A stretch of DNA of 64,000 nucleotides from Planctomycetales bacterium 10988 (GTDB lineage Bacteria > Planctomycetota > Planctomycetia > Pirellulales > Pb10988). The notes beneath the pieces were generated by a model, which saw nothing but the letters and a program-made list of their open reading frames with translations, did not search any database and was not told where the DNA came from. The DNA lies in contig CP043547.1 in assembly GCA_009664345.1 (NCBI GenBank), positions 4,616,709 through 4,680,708 of the forward strand, written 5' to 3'. Position 1 is the stretch's first letter, and every line of letters starts with the position of its first letter. Below are positions 34,603 through 43,575 of this stretch, one piece after another. The position numbers were made by a program, and so were the translations under genes.

Positions 34603-35868
34603 ATGTCAGCCGCTGATGAAATCACAACCCCTTTTGATCTCGCCCAGGTTCGCTCTTCGTTTCCGATTTTGAAAGTCGCCGGAAGTGGTGGCGAGCCTTT
34701 GGTTTACTTCGATAATGCCGCAACCGCCCAAGTCCCTCAAGCGGTCCTGAATGCAATTGAAGGGGCCTATGTAACGCATTATTCCAACGTCCATCGCGGG
34801 GCTCATCTTCTCAGTGAGCGGGCGACGGAACACTACGAACAGGTCCGCGAACGGGTCCGCAGTTGGATTCATGCCGAATCGATCGAGGAGATTATTTTCA
34901 CTTCCGGCACAACGGCTGGAATCAATCTCGTTGCCAAAAGTTGGGGAAAAGCGAACGTCCGTGAAGGCGATTCCATCCTGATCAGTGAAGCAGAACATCA
35001 TTCCAATCTCGTTCCCTGGCAACAACTTGCGGCAGAAACAGGAGCAAAGTTGGAGTTTCTTCCCTTGCTGGAAACCGGTGAATATGATCTGGAGGCCCTT
35101 CCCCAAGTTCTTACGGAAAAGACCAAGATTGTCGCTCTGGCCTCTGTCTCGAATGTGCTGGGCACGATCAACCCTATCGAGACGATTATTGAAAAGGCCC
35201 ACGCCGTCGGAGCGGTTGTTTGCGTAGACGCCGCCCAAAGTGTCCCCCACTTTCCAACGAATGTTCAACGATTAAAAGCAGATTTTTTGGCCTTCAGTGG
35301 ACATAAGATGTGTGCGGGTTCGGGAATCGGGGTCTTGTATGGCCGCCGCAAGTTGCTCGAAGCGATGCCTCCCTTCCTCGGCGGGGGCAGCATGATCAAC
35401 CTCGTCGAGCGAGAAACCTTCACGACCGCGGCACTTCCCGCGAAATTTGAAGCGGGAACCCCGCCGATTGTGCAAGCTTACGCCCTGGGAGCAGCGATCA
35501 CTTTTCTCGAAGAAATCGGGATGAAGGCGATTCATCAACATGAGATGAATTTGGTCCATTATGCTTGGGAGCGACTCAAGGATTGGGACAATTTAAAGAT
35601 CCTCGGTCCCGCTCCTCCTCACCGTGCCGGCTTGATCAGCTTCAATCTCTATCAAAAAAATGGTCGAGTCATTCATGCGAACGATGTGTCCCATCTCTTG
35701 GATCAGCAAGGAGTTGCGATTCGTTCCGGCCATCACTGCACGCAACCGCTGCATCGTCGTTACGGCATCTCGACCAGCGCTCGGGCAAGTTTTTATCTCT
35801 ATAATACGATTGACGAAATTGATCGATTCTTGGGAGCCTTGGAAAAAGCCCAGCGAATGCTTGCTTAA
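34603..35868 (+). CDS. sufS: Cysteine desulfurase, SufS type
   Basis: The 421-residue PLP enzyme removes sulfur from cysteine for Fe-S cluster and thio-cofactor assembly. It shows YFDNAATAQVP at the start, SNVHRGAHLLSERAT, TSGTTAGINLVA, the PLP-binding lysine in FSGHKMCAG (Lys235), GGGSMI, and the active-site cysteine in RSGHHCTQPLHRRYG (Cys379), the SufS-type loop. Start ATG 34603 has GGAAGG 8 bases upstream. No sufBCD or sufE genes are adjacent, so it is a detached copy, and its partner may be elsewhere. All key residues are present. Confidence 0.94.
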   Translation: MSAADEITTPFDLAQVRSSFPILKVAGSGGEPLVYFDNAATAQVPQAVLNAIEGAYVTHYSNVHRGAHLLSERATEHYEQVRERVRSWIHAESIEEIIFTSGTTAGINLVAKSWGKANVREGDSILISEAEHHSNLVPWQQLAAETGAKLEFLPLLETGEYDLEALPQVLTEKTKIVALASVSNVLGTINPIETIIEKAHAVGAVVCVDAAQSVPHFPTNVQRLKADFLAFSGHKMCAGSGIGVLYGRRKLLEAMPPFLGGGSMINLVERETFTTAALPAKFEAGTPPIVQAYALGAAITFLEEIGMKAIHQHEMNLVHYAWERLKDWDNLKILGPAPPHRAGLISFNLYQKNGRVIHANDVSHLLDQQGVAIRSGHHCTQPLHRRYGISTSARASFYLYNTIDEIDRFLGALEKAQRMLA

Positions 35869-36121
35869 AATTGATCGGCGAAAAAAAGAGTTTACCACGC
35901 GATTCGTTGTCGAGAGAGGAAAAATTGGCCCTTCCGCCGAGCCTTATAAGGGTTTGTCTTGGTAAAATTGACAGAGTTGGTGGAATACGAAAGTGAGATT
36001 TTCTTTGTCGTTTGCTCTCGACATTGGCCGAAGTTAGATGCATGTTGTTGCATGCAAGCACCTCGCGCTTTTGCCAAGTATGCAGTCTGCTCACTGAAAC
36101 CGACGCCGGACGAGGTCCCTG

Positions 36122-37072
36122 ATGTCGCTCCCTCCGCTCTCGACGAATTCCACATCTGATGCCGACAAGCAAACACTCAGCCGACGTTGTTGGTTGCGTC
36201 GTATGTTGAGCCTCGGTTGTGGAGCGGGTCTTGCTCAGGTTTTTGCAGGCGGATTGCCACAAGCCTTTGCCCAACAACCGGTTGCGGTCCGTGAAGGTTC
36301 CGCCGATCGGGCCTTTCGGGATGAAGCCGTTCGGGCCATTCCCTATCGAAATCTCTCGCCCCGAGCACGTTCCATCACCCAAGAGGTCATTCAGAACACC
36401 GCGGTCTATCGCCGCTTGCCGATGGAAATGATTGCCTGCGACCCGGAATTTTATCTCTTCGTTGTCAATCGCCCGGATACGGTGGTGGGAATTTGGGAAA
36501 ACCTGGGGATCAGCGAAGTTAAGTTGAACCAGACCGGCACGAATACCTATGTTGCCGATGATGGCCGCGGCACCAAGACGGATATTGAATTTCTCCACCG
36601 CAGCCACGACAAGCATCTCATCTTAGCCAAAGGAAGTTACGAAGGCCCGCTACTCAAGCGGACCCTCAACGGGCAGTGTTTGATGCTGTTGCGAACTGGC
36701 TACATGACGGAAAAAGATGGCACCTACTTTGTCGCTCACCAGATCGATGCGTTCCTGAAGATCGATGACTTCGGGGCGAAGATGATCGCGAAGACCTTGC
36801 AACAGATGTTCGGGAAGGTCGCCGATCAGAACTTCAGTGAGATCAGTAGCTTCGTCGGAAGTCTCGCCCAGAAAGCGGAACGCGATCCGCAGTGGGTAGA
36901 ACAGATGACGACTGAAATGCGAACCGTTCACCCGCAAGTTCGTCAAGAGATGGTGAAGCTCGCCCACAAGCTGGCCGATCGCAAAGACCTCAAGGCCGCC
37001 GAGCAACCGACTTCTGGAGGAACCCCGACGCGGCAAACTTCCGTACGTCGAAAGATCAGCCGGGGTCAATAA
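36122..37072 (+). CDS. Secreted protein of unknown function, possible Tat substrate
   Basis: The 316-residue product has a long basic N-terminus with an RR pair (SRRCWLRRMLSLG) before a hydrophobic core and an AFAQ-type cleavage site near residue 43, resembling a Tat signal, although the motif lacks the usual Phe-Leu-Lys. The mature part is mixed alpha/beta (EFYLFVVNRPDTVVGIWENLGISEVKLNQ; TYFVAHQIDAFLKIDDFGAKMIAKTLQ) and ends in a basic, disordered tail. No family is recognised; phrases are shared by planctomycete secreted proteins of unknown role. It converges with putA; two copies of the dispersed palindromic motif lie between their ends. Confidence 0.7.
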   Translation: MSLPPLSTNSTSDADKQTLSRRCWLRRMLSLGCGAGLAQVFAGGLPQAFAQQPVAVREGSADRAFRDEAVRAIPYRNLSPRARSITQEVIQNTAVYRRLPMEMIACDPEFYLFVVNRPDTVVGIWENLGISEVKLNQTGTNTYVADDGRGTKTDIEFLHRSHDKHLILAKGSYEGPLLKRTLNGQCLMLLRTGYMTEKDGTYFVAHQIDAFLKIDDFGAKMIAKTLQQMFGKVADQNFSEISSFVGSLAQKAERDPQWVEQMTTEMRTVHPQVRQEMVKLAHKLADRKDLKAAEQPTSGGTPTRQTSVRRKISRGQ

Positions 37073-37076
37073 TTCG

Positions 37077-37115
37077 AAAAGTGTTTTTTAGATCGAAGTT
37101 AAAAAGTGCTTTTGG
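37077..37115. repeat. Two copies of the dispersed palindromic motif between convergent genes
   Basis: AAAAGTGTTTTTT at 37077-37089 and AAAAAGTGCTTTTGG at 37101-37115, in the 51-base gap between two converging stop codons. Confidence 0.6.
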
Positions 37116-37123
37116 AAATGAGT

Positions 37124-40100
37124 TTACTTGGCCGAGGTCTCTTCCAGTTGGGATTCGCTGGGAGAGGTGACTTCTGGTTCCGGTGCAAATCCGCGACGCA
37201 TCGTATTTTCGGTGATCGTGCGGGCAACCACGAATTGCTTGAGGTAATCGACACCTCCCGCTTGCGTGCCCATGCCTGAAAGCTTGAAGCCTCCGAAAGG
37301 CTGACGACTCACAAGTGCCCCAGTGCAAGGGCGATTGATATAAAGATTGCCGACCATAAACTCTTGGCAAACTTGCTCCACATGGGCGGGCGAACGCGAG
37401 TAAAACCCCCCGGTCAACGCATACTCCACATCATTGGCAATCTCGATCGCCTCTTCGAGGTCTTTCGCTTTCAATACCGCCAGAACCGGCCCAAAGAGCT
37501 CTTTCTGAGCTAGCATCGCCTCTCGATCAATCCCGGTGAAAACTTGCGGAGCAACATAAAAACCGCTTTTTGAAAGTCCCGCAAGATTGAAAGCAAGGTG
37601 ACTTTCCCCTTCCTTTTCTCCTTCTTCAATGGCCTCTTCGACTTTGAGTTGTGCCGCACGATCAATGAGCGGGCCGATATCCGTTCCGGGGTCTTCGGCG
37701 GGGCCAACTTTCAAGGAGCGGATCGCATCGATCATTCGTTCGACAAAGGCATCGTGAATCGATTCCAACAGAATCAGCCGAGAGCAAGCAGAACACTTTT
37801 GTCCTTGATAGCCAAAAGCGCTTTTGACAACTCCTTGAATCGCCTCGTCAAGGTCGGCATCGTCATCAACAATGATGGCATTTTTGCCACCCATCTCGGC
37901 AATCACTTCTTTGACATAAGGAATTTGGCCACTGGCGGAAACCTCGGCGGCTTGGCGATGGATCGTCAGCCCGACTTGCCGCGACCCGGTGAAGGCAATC
38001 ATGTGAACTTTGGGATGGATAACTAAGGCTTCGCCGACCGTTTCGCCATCGCCGGGGAGTAGATTGAGAACGCCTGGCGGAAGGCCGATCTCTTGGAAGA
38101 TTTGCATCAGTTGCCAAGCGATGATCGGCGATTGCTCGGCCGGTTTCATGATGACTGTGTTCCCCGTCACCAAGGCGGCGGAAGTCATCCCGGTGAGGAT
38201 AGCCAAGGGAAAGTTCCACGGAGCGATCACCGCCACGACGCCGCGTGGAGCTGCCCGAAATTGGTTCTCTTCGCCGGGCACGTCTTTGCTCCGCTCGCCG
38301 AACAGATTCTCGGCCTGCAAGGAATAGTATTCGAGGAAGTCGATCGCTTCGGCAATGTCGCCATCGGCCTCACGCCACGGTTTGCCGCATTCCCAGACGG
38401 CCCAAGCCGCCAACTCAAAACGACGTTCCCGCATCTTTTTGGCCGCATTTCGTAAGTAATCCGCCCGTTCGCTGACGGGGGTTCTTCGCCATAACTTCGT
38501 TGCTTGCCTGGCGGCGGTAACAGCTTCTTCGACGAGATGACAATCGCCTTGATTGATATTGCCGACGACTTCTTCGCTGTTGGAGGGATTGACCGAAACG
38601 AGATTCGTATCGGAATGGACGGCCTTGCCCCCGATCCAAAGCGGATACGTTTGGCCAAAGCGTTGCTTGACTTCCGCCAAGGCAGCTTGCATGGCTTCGC
38701 GGTTTTTCGCCTGAGAGAAGTCGGTCAACGGCTCGTTGCGGAAGGCTTGGTTGATTTGTAAAGGGCTGGATTTCATCGCCATTTGCTCCCTAACGAGTGT
38801 GGCATTGGTGGAAGAAGGGGCCGTGTGAAACGGCGTGGTGGCGGCCTCGGTTTCGTTTTCGGCGGGGTTCTTTAGCAAGATTTCCGGTGGCAGATGATCG
38901 GTAAAGCCCGCTCGCAGAAACGAATTATTCGAAGTGTTCTCCAGCAAGCGACGGACTAAATAAGCCATGCCGGGGATCAGTTCCCCATAAGGCATATACG
39001 TTCGCAGGCGATATCCACGCTGGACGAAGACCTCTTTTTCCTGATCCGCCATTCCGTAGAGCATCTGAATTTCAAAACTATCTTCTGGAATTTCCAAGTG
39101 CTTCGCGACTGCCAAACTATAGGCCAAAGAGCGGAGATTGTGACTCCCGAGGGCCGGTCGAAGGTGCTCGCGATTTTGCAAGAGGAACGCGGCACACCGC
39201 TCGAACTGGGCATCGGATTGCCATTTCTGCTGAAAGACAGGGATCGGCCAACCTTCTTGCTGGGCCAAAATCGTTTCGTAATCCCAATAGGCCCCTTTGA
39301 CCAATCGGACCCAAACGGGTGCCCCTCGCTGCTCGGCCCAATCTCGCAAGGCGATCAGATCGCGTTCGGCCTCCCACAGATACGCCTGAATCACGATCCC
39401 GACATCGGTTACGTCGCGGAATTCTTCTTCCGAAAGGACCTGCTTGAAGAGCCAGAGTGTCAGGTCCTTGGTCGCATACGATTCCATATCGAGATTGATA
39501 AACGCCCGATGTTCCTTCGCTTTTCGCAAAAGTGTTCGCAAACGAGGACCAACTCGTTTCAAGGCTCCTTCTGGATCAATCGGGTCGAAATGACTATCGA
39601 GGGCCGAAAGTTTGATGGAGAGATTCATCCGGGGAATCGGGCCGTGATGGTCGCGATCGATCGTAGGAATTTCCTCCCATTGATTGACTTGGGGGGAAAT
39701 GTTTTCGATCAAATAAAGATACGATTGCAAGAATTTGTCTGCTTCATGGTCGCTGATGACCGCTTCGCCGAGAATATCCAAGGTGAAACCGCGGCCTAGC
39801 TCCCGTTCGCGTCGGGCGGCGGCAATTGCTTCTTCCACGTTGCTACCGGCAATGAATCGTCGGGCATTACTGCGAGCGCTGCGGCGGGCTAGTTGGGTAA
39901 GCATGCGACCTGACCAACCATGCGGAGAAGCCCAATTCAGCGACCAACGGGCGGGAAATGGTAAGCGTCCGGCGATTTGATTTGTATAATCTTGAAGGTG
40001 GGTCGTAACCGCTTCGGGACGTTCCAACATCGGCAAAACATCGATGAAGCGGAACATTTGCACCTTGACTGCATCGTCGTGCATGGCATAGGAAAGCAGT

Positions 40101-40231
40101 TTTTCGTCCCACCATTGTCGCTGCCAAGGCCGAGGGCGGCTCACCCTCAGTTGATCGAATAACTCGCGGCCAAGGGCTTGGGTTGTCTGTTCGATTTGGC
40201 TTTGTGCGGCAGGCTTAAATTCATTCGGCAT
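37124..40231 (-). CDS. putA: Bifunctional proline dehydrogenase / glutamate-semialdehyde dehydrogenase PutA
   Basis: The 1035-residue protein oxidises proline to glutamate in two steps. Residues about 20-480 are the FAD-dependent proline dehydrogenase barrel (RRARFIAG-like helix, LSIKLSALDSHFDP, VRLVKGAYWDYE, ALGSHNLRSLA). Residues about 530-1010 are the aldehyde dehydrogenase: VIAPWNFPLAI, FTGSRQVG, catalytic Glu779 in AEMGGKN and Cys813 in GQKCSACS, spaced 34 apart as in the family. There is no N-terminal ribbon-helix-helix, so it is the non-regulatory PutA type. The second ATG (40231) is chosen because CGAGGA precedes it at the right distance. Two copies of the dispersed motif lie within the gene. 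Confidence 0.94.
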   Translation of the reverse strand: MPNEFKPAAQSQIEQTTQALGRELFDQLRVSRPRPWQRQWWDEKLLSYAMHDDAVKVQMFRFIDVLPMLERPEAVTTHLQDYTNQIAGRLPFPARWSLNWASPHGWSGRMLTQLARRSARSNARRFIAGSNVEEAIAAARRERELGRGFTLDILGEAVISDHEADKFLQSYLYLIENISPQVNQWEEIPTIDRDHHGPIPRMNLSIKLSALDSHFDPIDPEGALKRVGPRLRTLLRKAKEHRAFINLDMESYATKDLTLWLFKQVLSEEEFRDVTDVGIVIQAYLWEAERDLIALRDWAEQRGAPVWVRLVKGAYWDYETILAQQEGWPIPVFQQKWQSDAQFERCAAFLLQNREHLRPALGSHNLRSLAYSLAVAKHLEIPEDSFEIQMLYGMADQEKEVFVQRGYRLRTYMPYGELIPGMAYLVRRLLENTSNNSFLRAGFTDHLPPEILLKNPAENETEAATTPFHTAPSSTNATLVREQMAMKSSPLQINQAFRNEPLTDFSQAKNREAMQAALAEVKQRFGQTYPLWIGGKAVHSDTNLVSVNPSNSEEVVGNINQGDCHLVEEAVTAARQATKLWRRTPVSERADYLRNAAKKMRERRFELAAWAVWECGKPWREADGDIAEAIDFLEYYSLQAENLFGERSKDVPGEENQFRAAPRGVVAVIAPWNFPLAILTGMTSAALVTGNTVIMKPAEQSPIIAWQLMQIFQEIGLPPGVLNLLPGDGETVGEALVIHPKVHMIAFTGSRQVGLTIHRQAAEVSASGQIPYVKEVIAEMGGKNAIIVDDDADLDEAIQGVVKSAFGYQGQKCSACSRLILLESIHDAFVERMIDAIRSLKVGPAEDPGTDIGPLIDRAAQLKVEEAIEEGEKEGESHLAFNLAGLSKSGFYVAPQVFTGIDREAMLAQKELFGPVLAVLKAKDLEEAIEIANDVEYALTGGFYSRSPAHVEQVCQEFMVGNLYINRPCTGALVSRQPFGGFKLSGMGTQAGGVDYLKQFVVARTITENTMRRGFAPEPEVTSPSESQLEETSAK
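37558..37572. repeat. Dispersed palindromic motif, near copy in putA
   Basis: AAAAACCGCTTTTTG, encoding Lys-Ser-Gly-Phe on the minus strand. Confidence 0.45.
37813..37826. repeat. Dispersed palindromic motif, symmetric variant in putA
   Basis: CAAAAGCGCTTTTG, a perfect 14-bp palindrome with GCGC centre, encoding Lys-Ser-Ala-Phe next to the catalytic cysteine segment. Confidence 0.55.
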
Positions 40232-40542
40232 CTGCAATCCTCGCATTTCTTCGGGTCCGCGTCGTGGGATCGCCCATCAATAAGCAATGTTGCCAAGATG
40301 TTCCCCGGTGATTTGATGGTGGAAGAGTTAACAAAGAAGAGCTGAACTTAGAATAAAGGCTGCTTTTTCCGGGAAAAAACGACGCAACTCTATCTTTATC
40401 GTAGGCAGCGTGCAGAGGCTGGACAAGGGAAAACTCAGAGAAGGCCGGTGGAAATCACCAGGGAACGCTTCAGGCAAGCCCAAGAAAAGATGAACGGGCA
40501 GCTTGTTAAAGAAAGAATTGTAAAGTCTTGTCAGAATTGACT
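40232..40542. other. Intergenic region between putA and the anti-sigma kinase gene
   Basis: No gene is supported. As both flanking genes are on the minus strand, this should contain the putA promoter and the end of the partner-switching unit. I see no clear hairpin terminator, only a weak GGGAAAAAAC/GCTTTTTCC pairing near 40362-40380. Confidence 0.35.
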
Positions 40543-40968
40543 TTAGGAGGGGGTGCGAACTTTTTCCATCAAGACGCGATTGCCGGATTCATTGAATTCA
40601 ATCCGAGACATAAAGCTCCGCATGAGCATGAGGCCGCGACCGCTGGGCAGTTCGAGATTCTCCGGCAACGTCGGATCGGGAACCCCTTCGGGATCGAAGC
40701 CGGTGCCTTCATCTTCAACTTCGATGCGGAGAAGATTGGGAGAAAGCTTGACGACGACATGGACCTGTTTATCGGCGTCGTGTTGATTGCCATGCTTGAT
40801 GGCGTTGACAAGGGCTTCTTCTAAGGCGAGGTGGACACTACTAATATCGTGATCCGCATAGCCGTAGACCTTTAATTGCTCCAGCACGGAATTGAGAATA
40901 TCCTTCCCGGCACCGGTACGGCTGGGAAACGTCTCCTCAATTTGCCAGACCCACTGATCTTTGGACAT
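40543..40968 (-). CDS. RsbW/SpoIIAB-like anti-sigma factor kinase (HATPase)
   Basis: From the ATG at 40968 the product has 141 residues, typical for RsbW-like proteins; the longer frame adds an unlikely leader. The GHKL ATPase motifs are visible: the N box in HLALEEALVNAIKHGNQHD (catalytic Glu and Asn), the DEGTGFDPEG G1 box, and RGLMLMRSFMSRI of the G2 region. Such proteins bind a sigma factor and also phosphorylate a STAS-domain antagonist. A STAS gene lies just upstream at 41232-41585, in the same direction, forming a likely partner-switching pair. The sigma factor target is not adjacent. Confidence 0.87.
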   Translation of the reverse strand: MSKDQWVWQIEETFPSRTGAGKDILNSVLEQLKVYGYADHDISSVHLALEEALVNAIKHGNQHDADKQVHVVVKLSPNLLRIEVEDEGTGFDPEGVPDPTLPENLELPSGRGLMLMRSFMSRIEFNESGNRVLMEKVRTPS

Positions 40969-41231
40969 CGCAAGGCGGACACACTTAATTAGAGGGAAAT
41001 GGCGAGTGGCTTCTGGGAAAACCAGAAAGTATTGCCAAGCCGGCTCCACTGTGAAACGCAACGTGGCCAGGATGGATTCTTATCTCGCCGAGGATGGGAA
41101 ATAGAAATTCTCCAAGGTCATCGATTAACTCAACAACCTTTTCCCAATCCTTTGCTGTTTTTTATAGGAACAAACGACACGATCGCCAACGGAGAGTGAA
41201 CAAGTCGCCCTCTTGGAAAATCGGGTTCAAC

Positions 41232-41585
41232 CTAAAAAGCTGCCAAGGCTGTTGCTTCGTCATCACGGATATCGAACAACTTGTTCAATTTCGTAATGGC
41301 AAAGACCTCATAGATTTCAGGTCGAATGTTAGAAAGCTTCAAGACGCCGTTATGGGCCTTTACCTTCTTGTCTAAAGTGATCAACTTACCCAAAGCACCA
41401 CTGGAAAGGAATTCGACATTGGAAAAATTGAGCAAAAGCTTCGATTTTTCCTCTTCCTCCACCAAGCGGAACAGCTCATTGCCGATCTGCTGGATATTTG
41501 ATTCATCAAGGATTTTTCGGTCGACGAAACGCACTACCGTGACTTCGCCGACATCCACTGTTTCGAGCCGTCGATTGACCGACAT
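41232..41585 (-). CDS. STAS-domain anti-sigma factor antagonist (RsbV/SpoIIAA-like)
   Basis: The 117-residue protein is a single STAS domain: EVTVVRFVDRKILDESNIQQIGNELF, LLLNFSNVEFLSSGALGKLITL with the phosphorylatable Ser of the SSGALG motif, and GVLKLSNIRPEIYEVFAITKL. When unphosphorylated it should pull the anti-sigma kinase away from its sigma factor. The kinase gene follows about 260 bases downstream. GGGAG before the ATG supports the start. Its leader holds two small hairpins, one followed by a T-rich run on the minus strand. Confidence 0.9.
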   Translation of the reverse strand: MSVNRRLETVDVGEVTVVRFVDRKILDESNIQQIGNELFRLVEEEEKSKLLLNFSNVEFLSSGALGKLITLDKKVKAHNGVLKLSNIRPEIYEVFAITKLNKLFDIRDDEATALAAF

Positions 41586-41630
41586 CCAACGGAACTCCCA
41601 CCCTGTGAGAAGGTTCTAACCCTCTAAGGT

Positions 41631-41645
41631 AACGCCTGAGGCGTT
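41631..41645. repeat. Small perfect inverted repeat in the STAS gene leader
   Basis: AACGCC and GGCGTT around a TGA loop, about 50 bases upstream of the STAS start codon. Confidence 0.5.
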
Positions 41646-41654
41646 ATTGAGGTT

Positions 41655-41694
41655 CACCAAAAAAACAAAGAAATTATTCCGTTCCTGGAATAAT
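41655..41694 (-). terminator. Terminator-like hairpin in the STAS gene leader (possible attenuator)
   Basis: On the minus strand ATTATTCC and GGAATAAT form a perfect 8-bp stem with a 6-base loop, followed by TTTCTTTG and seven Ts. No minus-strand gene precedes it, so it lies in the leader of the STAS/anti-sigma unit and could act as an attenuator. Confidence 0.5.
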
Positions 41695-42064
41695 CTTATC
41701 AATAATATTTTTTAAAAACGTTTTCTCTTTAGCAGTGCAAATTGTAACCTACCGTTTCAGGATGTCAAGCCAGGGGCTAGAAGCTTCCCCAGGAATGTCC
41801 AGCCCCGGCGAGTCTGGCGAAAAAAGAAGAAATGCTTGCGGGTTCAGTCTTGATGCTTGGCAGGTCTTTCTTGGCCAAGGAAGTTTGGAGCAACCGCAGA
41901 AAAAACCGGAGAGATAGGAGATTATTAGTCGAATAGAGAGTAAGAGAAGATAGAATCGAAGAAGATGCGGGTTTTGGGTAGGTTGGGCTGCTTCGTATTG
42001 GGTAGTCTGACTTCGTGTCGTTCATGTTGAAAGGGATCAATTCTCTTTCGTAGGAGGCTGAATC

Positions 42065-43048
42065 ATGACCATGGCTAACCCTGTTAAGCTGCTTCGCACC
42101 AAGAGGTCGGCTGAAGGAATGCTGCGAACAGAATGGATGGTCTTGGCTGCGCTCTTGTGGATGGTTTCGCTCCCTGTGCTCGCTTCCGACATTTATATTA
42201 ATAACCTCATCGGGAGCGATCTGCTGGACGGTTTGGCTCCTGAACGAATTTCGGAAAGGACCGGACCTGTCAAAACGATCGCTTACGGCTTGAAAATCGC
42301 CGGAAAGTTTGATCGCCTGATCATCACCAATACCGGGGTTCCTTATCGCGAATCGGTTAGCTTGGTGGGAAAACACTCCGGCAGTGAACTGAAGCCGTTT
42401 GTGATTGAAGGAAATGGGGCGATTCTTGAAGGTGCCGAGCCGATCGCTCCGGAGAAATGGTTCCCTTACAAGGGAAATATCCTTGTCTTTCAGCCGAAAC
42501 GAATGTCCTATCCGATCCTGTTCCGCGACGGCGTGCCGATGGACCGCATGGCGAATCCGGAGTCCGAGGAAGGGATTCTTCGCCTAAAACCATTGCAATG
42601 GTGCCAGTATCAAGGTCTGATTTATCTTCATCTCCAACAAGATGAATCGATCTTTGAACTGAATCTTTCCTTCCCCGCCGATTCCGTCGGCATTACGATG
42701 TACCGCGTGCAGCACGTCGTGATCGCGGAGTTAACTGTGCAAGGATTTCAGCTGGATGGCATCAGTGCTCATGATGGTGTTCGCAAAGGACTCTTGGCCG
42801 CAGTTACCTGCCGCGGAAATGGCCGTAGTGGAATCAATGTGCAAGGGACTTCGCAGGTCGAGATCATTAACAGCTTGCTCGGTGACAATGGCACCGCTCA
42901 ACTGCGAGTCGATGAATTCAGCAAAACGGCGGTGATCGATACCGAAATCATCCCCAGTGACGTCGAGGAGATTTTAAAAGCCTCGCAGAATGCGATCGTG
43001 AAGGAAGAGAATAGCCAAGTCGAAGAAGGACCGGACTTCGAGAATTAG
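42065..43048 (+). CDS. Secreted right-handed beta-helix protein
   Basis: The 327-residue protein has a signal peptide (to about residue 40, ...VSLPVLAS). It starts its mature part with DIYINNLIGSDLLDG, typical of surface beta-helix proteins, then has PVKTIAYGLKIA, FDRLIITNTGVPYRESVSLVGKHSG, and a C-terminal run of short beta rungs (HVVIAELTVQGFQLDGISAHDG, LLAAVTCRGNGRSGINVQGT, VEIINSLLGDNGTAQLRV). This resembles the pectate-lyase-like beta-helix (Beta_helix/DUF1565 type). It may bind or cleave polysaccharide, but no catalytic residues can be assigned. AGGAGG 9 bases before the ATG. Confidence 0.78.
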   Translation: MTMANPVKLLRTKRSAEGMLRTEWMVLAALLWMVSLPVLASDIYINNLIGSDLLDGLAPERISERTGPVKTIAYGLKIAGKFDRLIITNTGVPYRESVSLVGKHSGSELKPFVIEGNGAILEGAEPIAPEKWFPYKGNILVFQPKRMSYPILFRDGVPMDRMANPESEEGILRLKPLQWCQYQGLIYLHLQQDESIFELNLSFPADSVGITMYRVQHVVIAELTVQGFQLDGISAHDGVRKGLLAAVTCRGNGRSGINVQGTSQVEIINSLLGDNGTAQLRVDEFSKTAVIDTEIIPSDVEEILKASQNAIVKEENSQVEEGPDFEN

Positions 43049-43079
43049 ATCAAACTTGCGATATGTTCATCCCGCCGAA

Positions 43080-43532
43080 TCAGTCGTCAGTGAGTTCTAA
43101 TTGCCATTCCTCAAAGACATCTAAGGATTCTTCCCACTTTTCAAGAGCTAAGTTGCTGTATCGAAATCCTAAAGCATGTGCAAAACGGTGACAATCTTCG
43201 TCAGACTCTTGTAATTCGACCCATTGACTCCAGAGCTTTGCCATAATCCCCTGTTCTGATTTCGCAACGAGCGTCCAATTGGGATCATCATGAAAGAGCC
43301 AAACATACTCCGTTTTGCCATGGCGATTCCATCGGACATAAGCGTCTGCGCTACAATCCCATAAGGGAATAATCTCACTTACCCTCTCTGGAATGAAATA
43401 ATCCCAGTCGACTTCTCCGACTAAATTATCTAAGTCTGGATGGTAGCTTTCGGGAGAAGTAAGTATCTGCGCGAAAGAATGGCTCACTCCGTTGGCTATT
43501 AACTCTTTATAAGTAAAAGACTGGATTCTCAT
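43080..43532 (-). CDS. SUKH/SMI1-KNR4-like small protein
   Basis: The 150-residue acidic protein has a pattern seen in SMI1/KNR4 (SUKH) proteins: an N-terminal helix, PERVSEIIPLWDCSADAYVRW, EYVWLFHDDPNWTLVAKSEQGIMAKLW and a helical, acidic end (LEKWEESLDVFEEW). In bacteria many SUKH proteins are immunity proteins against secreted toxins. There is no toxin gene next to it, so it is an orphan and the role is inferred. No signal peptide or membrane segment. The start at ATG 43532 has only a weak ribosome binding site. The base composition is somewhat AT-richer than that of its neighbours. Confidence 0.55.
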   Translation of the reverse strand: MRIQSFTYKELIANGVSHSFAQILTSPESYHPDLDNLVGEVDWDYFIPERVSEIIPLWDCSADAYVRWNRHGKTEYVWLFHDDPNWTLVAKSEQGIMAKLWSQWVELQESDEDCHRFAHALGFRYSNLALEKWEESLDVFEEWQLELTDD

Positions 43533-43575
43533 CGGCTTGCTTGCAGGTGGGACCTACGACCTAAGATCGAGTTCT

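Larger units (their letters stand above)
41586..42064. other. Divergent region with leader hairpins, no gene
   Basis: No gene supported. It contains the perfect hairpins at 41631-41645 and 41673-41694 and an AT-rich part near 41640-41760, and must hold the promoters of the STAS gene (minus) and the beta-helix gene (plus). Confidence 0.45.
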
